The notes beneath the pieces were generated by a model that saw nothing but the letters and a program-made list of their open reading frames with translations, made no database searches and was not told the DNA's origin. Shown piece after piece: positions 56,601 to 62,035 of a DNA stretch of 64,000 bases. This DNA is from AL-N1 sp039178835 (GTDB taxonomy: Bacteria; Chloroflexota; Chloroflexia; Chloroflexales; Roseiflexaceae). Position 1 is the stretch's first letter, and the number at the start of each line of letters is the position of its first letter. The position numbers and the translations under genes are program-made. Where the stretch lies: contig JBCDFA010000004.1 of NCBI GenBank assembly GCA_039178835.1, positions 1 to 64,000 of the forward strand, written 5' to 3'.

Positions 56601-57270
56601 ACGGTTAGACCACCAGGTTAAGTTACGTGGTTTCCGCATCGAGTTGGGTGAAATAGAGACGGTGCTTCGCGAACATCCAGCTATTCAGGACACCGTTGTC
56701 GTATTGCAGAAAAACGGCACGCATGATCCATTGATTGTCGGTTATGTAGTTTTTTCAGAGGACTCTTCTGTAGAAGAACAAACATTGCGTGCTTATTTAC
56801 GAAAACGATTGCCCAGCTATATGGTTCCATCATCTTGTGTGGTGCTGGATCAATTGCCAGTAACACCCAATGGAAAACTAGACCGTGCTGCTCTTCCCAA
56901 ACCATTTAGCGACAGATTAACTGTGTCTGGCAGTTATGAGGCACCCCAAACGAAAATCGAGCAAACAATTGTGTCTGTCTGGCAAAAGATTTTAGGAATG
57001 CAACGTATTAGCATTCATGACAATTTCTTTGATCTGGGTGGCCACTCACTCGCACTGACACGTGTGCATCAATATTTACGTGACGAGGATCTGACAAGCA
57101 TTTCGCTGGTTGATCTCTTTAGATACCCCACTGTTTCTGCACTCGCAACATATATGAGTGTGGATCATACCCAGTCTCAAACAACTGAAAAAAGCCGCAT
57201 GCGGGCAAACGTTCGCGCTGAACGAACCCAACAACAACATCAACGTAAGATGAAACAGCGCAAAGAGTGA
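44632..57270 (+). CDS. Hybrid PKS-NRPS megasynthase (ACP-KS-AT-KR-ACP-C-A-NMT-PCP-C-A-PCP)
   Basis: 4212 residues from ATG 44632 (GGGGGAGAT upstream). Approximate residues: ACP 29-102 ('YGISSGDAVGLSADLE'); KS 119-540 (Cys in 'DTACSSS', His in 'EAHGTGT' and 'KTNIGHLEAG'); AT 653-925 with 'RVDVVQ', 'GHSMGE', 'FASHS', i.e. methylmalonyl type; KR 1267-1460 (Ser 'FSSISSVWGG', Tyr and Asn 'HYAAAN'); ACP 1552-1627 ('GLDSLM'); C 1652-2100 ('HHIITDF'); A 2137-3017, code DALWLGGTFK, Val-type; N-methyltransferase inserted about 2588-2843 ('ILEIGCGTG'); PCP 3043-3110; C 3134-3560 ('HHIITDG'); A 3606-4085, code DVWHISLVDK, Ser-type; PCP 4107-4170; basic tail that may dock. No DH or ER. Confidence 0.93.
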   Translation: MSTHVGSAQPDRSNGVSPNGSTLPTQPGLADIRDWLISLLADRFGLQPVELDIYTPFASYGISSGDAVGLSADLEDWLGQSFEPTLLWDYPTIDELSRYLAGTTVPDPAPLISSGKTHQEPVAIVGIGCRFPGASGPRDFWQLLCNETDAITEVPADRWSASEVPKHNGSAGLQWGGFLSEIHSFDADFFDIAPREAVRVDPQQRLVLEVAWEALDDGGHPPKLLKNTKTGVFIGVSTSDYGTSQWNDYPHIDPYVGTGSALSIVANRLSYFLDLNGPSIVVDTACSSSLVAIRLACQSLQSGESTLAVAGGVNVILSPAINTNFSQAGLMAHDGRCKTFDARADGYVRSEGCGMVVLKPLSQARADGDRIYAIIRGSAVNHDGRTNGLMSPNSHSQETLLREAYAQAQVDLNHVQYVEAHGTGTFLGDLIEFQSLAQVFGVDRRADAPCTVGSVKTNIGHLEAGAGVAGLIKVALSLKHQTIPASLHFKTPNPELPLDKTSLRVHDKTTPWPETQGTRLAGVSSFGFGGTNCHIVLEGVDLPESQYDDFESGGDIVSTVASPYVLPLSASSSEALTTLTQTYRTFLADGVTANNSLYDMCYAASVRRSHLDHRLALVANDYAELDAALDTYIQGNTHPRFSTGTISSQQSHKIVFVFPGHGGQWLGMAQQLLRSEPTFYAAVAECDQLVQEIVGWSVIQELVAPPESSQLTRVDVVQVVLFTLQVGLVALWRSWGVHPSAVIGHSMGEIVAAHVAGMLSLEDALYIICQRGLMLRRVSGQGGMLATELSFEQAHEFLIQQACTDRVSVAVDNGTNAAVLSGDIETINQLARVFETEQRFCRRVKIGFASHSPQMDQFHNELIDTLANIQHQPATLPFYSTVTGALLDQQPLSTDYWWKNLRDPVLFAPSVQHALKDKHTIFIELSPHPILTGALARCATDQQEDTLVFPSLRRDEADLEVLSHTLGALYTAGYPIDWQQRYTQPGKPVDLPRYPWQRKRYWVEPIASRGTQAYQPLIDTTSDEPLVDMYTLAWQLQDRRESPQQSISPHPWLIFADTKGVGQRLATLLELRGEQTILIGYQPDQHYCERIVDLDQLQDATSLLYDLFSDSQLACQGVIYLWGLEESTAHQLNDEALEASQQRGCISVLHLIQSLATLQWSVSPRLWLITQGTQTIENLPTDVSVSQAPLWGFGQTIALEYPDLWGGLVDISPDSDNAELTALLDGLCLPDGEDQIVLRNRDRYVARLTFSDVTPTPVNPYQWKSDGTYLITGGLGAIGLQMAKWMVSHGARRIVLLSRRQLLSRRIWAQVTPENSSFDQIEAIRAMEASGATVIVAQADLTNRAQMTEVLDRLEQMLPPICGIVHAAGLLDQTLLRDMDAETLSRMLRPKVLGTWILHDLTQHLPIDCFVLFSSISSVWGGVNLGHYAAANRFLDTFVHYRRRQGLAATSINWGVWAEGGMAASEENAQALQRLGTISFSPQQALRTLDYLLTADISQQTVALIDWPHFKGIYESLTSRRIFAQIHIGSVETSQTNTIANALPALADISAEERFDHIQSYLQQLIAKVLRLPAAQLNLTQSLSSVGLDSLMAIEVKHHIDTDLGLNIPLVQLLQGTDVKQLSEHISDRFDQTNSSEVSIDIAPSVSNIDSYTLSFGQKAMWFLYKLAPNSTAYNVAGALRIYSPLNLDTFDQTVQRLVERHPGLRTSFAAPDGTPTQHVHENVSAYLHIEDASTWSEQAINDWLVAHAEKPFDLEIAPLIRFYVLHKSATDHILLIVMHHIITDFWTIGILLNEIGQLYASIQNQNTAALPEIEYTYIDYVRWQEQLLDSDEGTRLWDYWRQQLRGELPTLQLPTDRPRPSVQSYEGQSLPLYLDVHLAQDLKALCEKHGTTLFTTLLSIFQILLYRYTNQSDIIVGAPTNGRGRTEWSQLVGYFVNPVPLRAQFGQKFSFKSFLEQTQQTVLGALDHQDFPVALLVERICPERNASYSPLYQVIFALQKAPTVYGEQLAPFVLREKGFQIELEGLQLESMVLDRRVSPFDIVLTMAEIPDGLGASFEYNTDIFDRTTIARMADHFTVLIRSILDDLSCSLEHISLLTTTERHQLLVDWNQTAEGMTPPVGVHTLVLEQAQQNPDRIAIVAGDCQISYALLRQRASLTAQYLMTLHINPEDRIGLFLDRSVDMIVATLAVLIAGGTYVPLDPDYPIERVAFLLQDAQVAAVLTQEHLHSRIPDIACPLYCLDGERLLESSPSQTLPSLLHPQQLAYVMYTSGSTGIPKGVSVPHQAIVRLVWNPNYVTLSSDDVFLQLAPTAFDAATLELWAPLVHGARLVLAPSGQQSLADIAKLLQQHQVQVLWLTSGLFQQMVEEHGSELATVGQVLAGGDALSVSHVKQLHTMGGQVINGYGPTENTTFTTYYRVSRETSELHGAVPIGKPITQTQVYIADRAGQLVPIGVPGELYAGGDGLARSYLDRPVLTAESFVPDPFSENPGTRLYRTGDRVRYLSDGTIEFLGRVDQQIKLRGFRIELGEIETVIQSYPLVQSALVMLRQDTPGDRRLTAYVVPKSRNGLSSTDTDRNIVDDHIDQWQTLYEETYDDIAPAASIDPTFNIIGWNSSYTSEPIPEQEMRSWVDTTVERIVASKPQRILEIGCGTGLLLFPLAKQTSRYVGTDFSAVALDYVHRHLDPTWDHVTLLQQRADALDISDEEPFDMVVLNSIVQYFPSAEYLVHVLERVLPMVAPGGRIFVGDVRNLALLETFATSVALFQASDHTGSTTLWQQVQQLLTQERELLLDPHFFVGLSDRFPEISQVQLEVKRGWAHNELSQFRYDVILTIGKPDVVAPPLASEAWGTGGWSLARLEETLTDVHPDRFYLTQIPNARVQMAAQAGVHLADSAGPNTVGDLRETLNTITGVEPEALWELGAACGYQVSVMWSPEAPDWCEALFQRTEIATVISAAQMGWTPNSEVEAYANQPVWEGTQRNLALLLQEYVSTHLPEYMVPATVLVLARFPLTPNGKIDRVALPAPDQTILRTGEVVTPRNDMESTLTTIWQTVLGIAPISIRDNFFAIGGHSLLATQVISRIRTTYHVELPIRALFETPTISELAQVIIAAQGSAQSDILPILTPQKREQAIPLSFAQQRLWFIEQLHPGTGAYHVFARLRIQGQLVVQAFIMSLQKIVARHESLRTTFTIVDGSPIQVIHTEGSMMLPVVDLSGISPDQQEAIVTTLAQQEALRPFDLVTGPLIRGMLICLDYEEYVLFLNQHHIITDGWSLNILIEELSILYKQYMAGTTPNLPDLALQYADYALWQQQWFNGSVLADHLAYWKKQLADIAILDLPTDYPRPPMPTHHGRNIFFTVPGSILEQLQSLSQQAGTSLFMTLLTGWQVLLARYSGQTDIVVGSPIAGRVQTELEDLIGFFVNTLVLRTRLEKKPTFQEALTRVQTVTLDAYAHQELPFEYLVAQLQPERDLSRQPLFQVSFALQNIPLGALQLPNVTIALEPSQIMVAQFDLALHLQESATGLFGWLEYTTDLFDASTIERMIGHFVTLLQSSIAYPAQEVQHLALLTSAEREQIYSWNVTTQPYPQGCSLGELIAEQAQATPDRIALRFENDALSFHMLHQRAYQVALYLQAQGVRAETPVGLYVERSLNLLIGVVGVLYAGGAYVPLDPGYPKERLSFLIEDSAVPFILTETPLYTQLQQSTEVTDSQIICLDAVWSKSGQPESSSISISLRDDHLAYIIYTSGSTGRPKGAMNTHKAIVNRLMWMQDTYELTPDDRILQKTPYSFDVSVWELFWPLLTGASLVIAAPGGHQDPLYLGNLIQNEQITVLHFVPSMLQAFLETAEPNRLDQARHVICSGEALPLSLQDRFFAYTKARLHNLYGPTEAAVDVTAWECISASDRLTVPIGHPIANTHIYTLGPARDQMPIGVPGELYIGGIQLARGYHQRPGLTAERFVPDPFNQASGSRMYRTGDLVRYQSDGAIEYLGRLDHQVKLRGFRIELGEIETVLREHPAIQDTVVVLQKNGTHDPLIVGYVVFSEDSSVEEQTLRAYLRKRLPSYMVPSSCVVLDQLPVTPNGKLDRAALPKPFSDRLTVSGSYEAPQTKIEQTIVSVWQKILGMQRISIHDNFFDLGGHSLALTRVHQYLRDEDLTSISLVDLFRYPTVSALATYMSVDHTQSQTTEKSRMRANVRAERTQQQHQRKMKQRKE

Positions 57271-57330
57271 GGCAGATAGTTGAGTCGCAATGATGTTTTC
57301 AATGCATAAAGGTAACAAAGAGGGATATTC

Positions 57331-60300
57331 ATGCAAGATAACACGACCTACGCGAATGATATTGCCATTATTGGGATGGCTGGACGATTTCCAGGAGCAT
57401 CAGATGTTGAGACATTCTGGGAAAATATCAAAAATGGCATTGAGTCTATAACTTTTTTTACTGATGATGCGTTACGTGAGGCAGGTGTGCCCCAGGAACT
57501 ACTGGCTCTTCCTGAGTATATCAAAGCACGAGGTGTGCTGGCAGAAGCTGACCTCTTTGATGCCTCTTTTTTCGGATACAGTGCTCGCGAGGCCGAAATT
57601 GTTGATCCACAGCATCGTCTCTTCCTTGAAACGTCATGGCACGCTTTAGAACATGCAGGTTACGATGCTCAACGTTATGATGGGCATATTAGTGTGTATG
57701 CTGGTGTAGGACAGGGAAGCTATCTCCTGAATAACATCATTTCCAATCCTTCTGTGTTGCAAACATTTGGCATGATGCAGGTCTCACATGGAAATGACAA
57801 AGACTTTCTGGCGACCCAGGTCTCTTACAAATTGAATCTGCGCGGTCCCAGCCTGGCAGTTCAAACGGCTTGTTCGACCTCGCTTGTTGCTGTCCATCTT
57901 GCCTGCCAGAGTCTGTTGTGTGGTGAGAGCGATATGGCTATGGCGGGTGGCGTGACCATTATGTTTCCGCAGGAAACAGGCTATCCCTATCAAGAAGGTG
58001 GCGTGCTTTCGCCCGATGGTCACTGTCGTGCCTTTGATGCACAGGCGCGTGGCACGGTGGCTGGCAGCGGTATTGGTGTTGTCGTACTCAAACGTCTGAG
58101 TGATGCGCTAGAGGATGGTGATTGTGTCCACGCTGTCATCAAAGGCTCTGCTATCAATAATGATGGCTCAGGAAAAGTAGGATTTACTGCGCCTGCTGTG
58201 CAAGGTCAGGCTGATGTTGTTGCCGAAGCACAGGCGATGGCCGGCGTAGATCCTGAAACCATTACCTACATCGAGTCGCATGGGACTGGCACACCACTCG
58301 GCGATCCTATAGAAATAACAGCCTTGCGCGAAGTCTTCCGTGATGGAACCGATAAAAAGGGATTTTGCGGAATTGGTTCAGTGAAAACCAATATTGGCCA
58401 TACTGATGCAGCGGCTGGTGTAGCAGGCTTAATTAAGACGGTGATGGCACTCAAACATAAACAACTTCCACCAAGTTTACATTTTGAACAGCCTAATCCT
58501 GAGATTGACTTCGAAAATAGTCCTTTCTACGTTAATGCAGCATTGCAAGAATGGACATCCAACGGTTCTGCTCGACGGGCCGGGGTAAGTTCTTTTGGTA
58601 TCGGCGGAACAAATGCCCATGTCGTACTTGAAGAAGCTCCTGTTGCAGCAGAGTCCGGCGATGTGCACCCTTGGCAAGTACTTTTGCTCTCTGCAAAGAC
58701 AGAAGCTTCGTTAGATGCAACAACTGATCGACTTGTGACTTATCTCAAAGCCAATCCACAATGTAACATAGCAGACGTAGCCTACACGCTTCAGGTTGGT
58801 CGCCGCGTCTTTAAGCATTGTCGCTTTGTCGTCTGCCAGAGTGTCTCAGATGCAATAGAAGCCCTAGAAAATCGCGATCCACAGCGGGTTGTTACCTATA
58901 CCCAAGAGCCACAACGCCACTCGCCTATCTTTATGTTTTCTGGCCAAGGGTCGCAGTATGTGAATATGGGTCGTGAATTATATGATCACGAAACAGTATT
59001 CCGCGATTGTGTTGATCGCTGTGCCGAATTACTACAACCATACCTCAATCTGGATCTTCGGACGCTTCTGTTTCCCGAAGATACAACGGACCTGGCAACT
59101 TCAAATGGTGCTGGCTCACAATCTCAGACCAAGAATGGAATGCTTGATCAAACCCAGTATGCCCAACCAGCCCTCTTCACAGTTGAGTATGCGTTGGCCC
59201 AACTATGGATGGCATGGGGTGTACAACCAGAAGCAATGATTGGCCATAGTATCGGTGAGTATGTGGCTGCCTGTCTTGCAGGAGTGTTTTCTTTAGAAGA
59301 TGCACTCAAACTAGTTGCGATACGCGGAAAACTGATGCAAGAATTGCCTATGGGTGAAATGTTATCTGTCCCGTTGTCAGCGCAAGAGTTGCAACCAATA
59401 CTCAACAGTACTGTCTCTCTAGCCGCAGTCAACGACCCTAACCTGTGTGTTGTATCCGGCCCACCTGAAGCGATTAGTGCCCTGGAGACAGAACTCACTC
59501 AGCGAGGTATCTCTGGTCAACGATTGCATACATCTCACGCCTTCCACTCTGCTATGATGGATCCAATCCTCGATACATTTACCGAACAGTTTGAGTATAT
59601 CAGTCTTAATGCGCCACAAAAACCGTTTATTTCCAATGTAAGTGGCACTTGGATTACTGAAGATCAAGCGACTGCTCCTGAGTATTGGAGCACTCACCTG
59701 CGCCAGACCGTGCAATTTGCAACGGGTATGCAAGAATTGCTTCAGGACTCCTCTCGATTTTTTATCGAAATCGGCCCTGGTATGACTCTCAGTATCTTTG
59801 CACGGCGCAATGAGGAAGGCGAAGGCCAACGACTGATTATCAATTCGTTGCGGCGCCCCAAAGACCAAGCAAGCGATATGACATTTCTGCTAGCACGTGT
59901 CGCACAGATTTACTTTGCGGGTATTGCAGTAGATTGGGCGACTCTGCATCACAATGAGCGTCGTCATCGTGTTCCGTTACCAGGCTATGCGTTTGATCGC
60001 CAGCGTTACTGGCTTGATCCCCAACCGACGTTCAGTAGTGAGAGCTTGCAACAGATGATGCTACAACCGAAGGCAGATATGAGTGAATGGTTTTATCTGC
60101 CTTCGTGGAAGCTGTCTTTGTCGCCGCGTGAACCCAAAGCGGCTGATACCGAAGCACAGCCACAATGCTGGATTGTTTTTACAGATGACCAAGGGTTGGG
60201 TGATGCACTGACACAGCGCCTCCAAGATAGGAATGAAACGGTTGTGACTGTGCGTCCGGGAAGCGTATTCGAGCATGATGCAGAGACCCAGAGCTTTGTT

Positions 60301-62010
60301 ATCAATCCTGAGCAGAGCAGTGATTATGATGCCTTGTGTACATCATTACAAACACAAGAGATAGTCCCACAACGTGTCTTGTATCTCTGGAATATGTCAT
60401 CATCAGATGAGGCTATGACGCAATCAACGATTGCACAGATACCGCATAATGGATACTACAATCTTTTATTTCTGGGTCAAGCCCTCGATAAAGCACTTAT
60501 CACCACGCCGCTGCAACTCACTGTGATTACCAATCGTCTCTGTCAGGTGAGCGAAGCGGATGCTGTTCTTCCCGAAAAAGCGACTCTTCTTGGGCCATGC
60601 AAAACCATTGCCCAAGAGTATCAGCATATCACCTGTCGCTGTATCGATGTTGGAATATCGCAAACCAACAGAGCTACCACTCCATTTATTGATAACTTGC
60701 TGGCTGAAGCAACCCACTCTACGAGTGAGAGTGTCATCGCCTATCGTGGAAAACAGCGCTGGGTGCAAACATATGAACCAGTTCGTCTTGACGAAGAGGT
60801 TGAGCCAGTGCGTGAGTTTCGCTCACAAGGTGTCTATCTCATCACTGGTGGTTTAGGAAATCTAGGACTGCTGTTGGGTCGTTCACTTGCAGAACAGGTA
60901 CAGGCTCGATTAGTGCTGGTCAGCCGTTCTGGTCTTCCAGAAAAAGAAACGTGGCAAGATTGGCTGTCAACACATGATGAGGCAGATTCTACCAGTGCCA
61001 AAATTCGCCAGGTTCAACATCTGGAAGAGCTTGGTGCTGAAGTGCTTGTAGCACGTGCAGATGTTGCTAATGAAGATCAGATGCGAGCAGTCATTGAGCA
61101 GACATATGAGCGGTTTGGTGCGCTGCATGGGGTTATTCACGGTGCCGGATTGGTTTCCACTTTTCACTTCTTCCGTGAGACTGATCGGCAGATGTCAGAA
61201 TTGCAGTTTCAACCCAAAGTGTACGGAACGCAGATTCTCGACAAGGTTTTGCAACCATACGATCTCGATTTCTGTGTCCTGATTTCGTCGAACGCTGCGA
61301 CACTTGGTGGTTTAGCAATGACAGCCTACTCGGCAGCCAATTCATTTTTAGATGCCTTTGCAACTGCCAAGAGTGCAACAAGCGATGTGCAATGGATCAG
61401 TACTAACTGGGATGGCCTCTTGTTTGAGACAGATACATCTCACTTCCAGACCAGCATTGATCAATATAGTTTGCATGGCTCTGAGATATCTGAAGCGTTT
61501 TCTCGCATTGTAGCCAACGGTAGTACGCATCAGGTTGTTATCTCAAAAGGTGATCTGCGTGCCCGTATTGATATGTGGGTCAATAAGCGTAGTGCTGACC
61601 TCGCCTCAGAAGATGATGCAGGAGGCGAAACAACAAACTTCTATGCACGACCACAATTGAGCACTGCCTATGTGGCCCCACGCGATGAGATCGAAGAAGC
61701 TGTGACAGAAATCTGGGAACGTCTATTAGGAGTTCAACCAATTGGTTGTTTGGATAGTTTCTTTGAACTAGGCGGACACTCATTGTTGGCCACTCAGATT
61801 ATCGCCCACGTGCGTGAGGCATTTCAGGTAGATGTTCCTATTCGACAGTTGCTGGAAAAACCCACTATTGCTGAGATGGCTGTGTCTATCGTTGAACAAA
61901 AAGCTTTAGATATTGATGAGGATGTCTTAGCACAGTTACTCGATGATCTTGATGATATAGATGCATTGTCTGAAGAGGATGTTCAAAAATCGTTAGCTGA
62001 AAAGCATTAA
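57331..62010 (+). CDS. Type I PKS module (KS-AT-KR-ACP)
   Basis: 1559 residues. KS 8-440 ('VQTACSTSLVAVHLACQSL', 'ESHGTGTPLGDP', 'KTNIGHTDAAAG'). AT 532-830: 'GHSIGEYVAA', 'HTSHAFHSAMMD' and 'QTQYAQPALF', i.e. malonyl-CoA type. KR 1167-1361: 'YLITGGLGNLGLLLG', 'SSNAATLGG', 'AYSAANSFLDAF'. ACP about 1453-1520 with 'ELGGHSLLATQII', PCP-like around the Ser. Acidic end 'LLDDLDDIDALSEEDVQKSL', a likely docking helix for the next NRPS. 60 bp after the megasynthase; GAGGG before the ATG. It would extend the Ser-terminated chain by one ketoreduced acetate. Confidence 0.93.
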   Translation: MQDNTTYANDIAIIGMAGRFPGASDVETFWENIKNGIESITFFTDDALREAGVPQELLALPEYIKARGVLAEADLFDASFFGYSAREAEIVDPQHRLFLETSWHALEHAGYDAQRYDGHISVYAGVGQGSYLLNNIISNPSVLQTFGMMQVSHGNDKDFLATQVSYKLNLRGPSLAVQTACSTSLVAVHLACQSLLCGESDMAMAGGVTIMFPQETGYPYQEGGVLSPDGHCRAFDAQARGTVAGSGIGVVVLKRLSDALEDGDCVHAVIKGSAINNDGSGKVGFTAPAVQGQADVVAEAQAMAGVDPETITYIESHGTGTPLGDPIEITALREVFRDGTDKKGFCGIGSVKTNIGHTDAAAGVAGLIKTVMALKHKQLPPSLHFEQPNPEIDFENSPFYVNAALQEWTSNGSARRAGVSSFGIGGTNAHVVLEEAPVAAESGDVHPWQVLLLSAKTEASLDATTDRLVTYLKANPQCNIADVAYTLQVGRRVFKHCRFVVCQSVSDAIEALENRDPQRVVTYTQEPQRHSPIFMFSGQGSQYVNMGRELYDHETVFRDCVDRCAELLQPYLNLDLRTLLFPEDTTDLATSNGAGSQSQTKNGMLDQTQYAQPALFTVEYALAQLWMAWGVQPEAMIGHSIGEYVAACLAGVFSLEDALKLVAIRGKLMQELPMGEMLSVPLSAQELQPILNSTVSLAAVNDPNLCVVSGPPEAISALETELTQRGISGQRLHTSHAFHSAMMDPILDTFTEQFEYISLNAPQKPFISNVSGTWITEDQATAPEYWSTHLRQTVQFATGMQELLQDSSRFFIEIGPGMTLSIFARRNEEGEGQRLIINSLRRPKDQASDMTFLLARVAQIYFAGIAVDWATLHHNERRHRVPLPGYAFDRQRYWLDPQPTFSSESLQQMMLQPKADMSEWFYLPSWKLSLSPREPKAADTEAQPQCWIVFTDDQGLGDALTQRLQDRNETVVTVRPGSVFEHDAETQSFVINPEQSSDYDALCTSLQTQEIVPQRVLYLWNMSSSDEAMTQSTIAQIPHNGYYNLLFLGQALDKALITTPLQLTVITNRLCQVSEADAVLPEKATLLGPCKTIAQEYQHITCRCIDVGISQTNRATTPFIDNLLAEATHSTSESVIAYRGKQRWVQTYEPVRLDEEVEPVREFRSQGVYLITGGLGNLGLLLGRSLAEQVQARLVLVSRSGLPEKETWQDWLSTHDEADSTSAKIRQVQHLEELGAEVLVARADVANEDQMRAVIEQTYERFGALHGVIHGAGLVSTFHFFRETDRQMSELQFQPKVYGTQILDKVLQPYDLDFCVLISSNAATLGGLAMTAYSAANSFLDAFATAKSATSDVQWISTNWDGLLFETDTSHFQTSIDQYSLHGSEISEAFSRIVANGSTHQVVISKGDLRARIDMWVNKRSADLASEDDAGGETTNFYARPQLSTAYVAPRDEIEEAVTEIWERLLGVQPIGCLDSFFELGGHSLLATQIIAHVREAFQVDVPIRQLLEKPTIAEMAVSIVEQKALDIDEDVLAQLLDDLDDIDALSEEDVQKSLAEKH

Positions 62011-62035
62011 TCTTGATCCGAGGATATCTATCACC

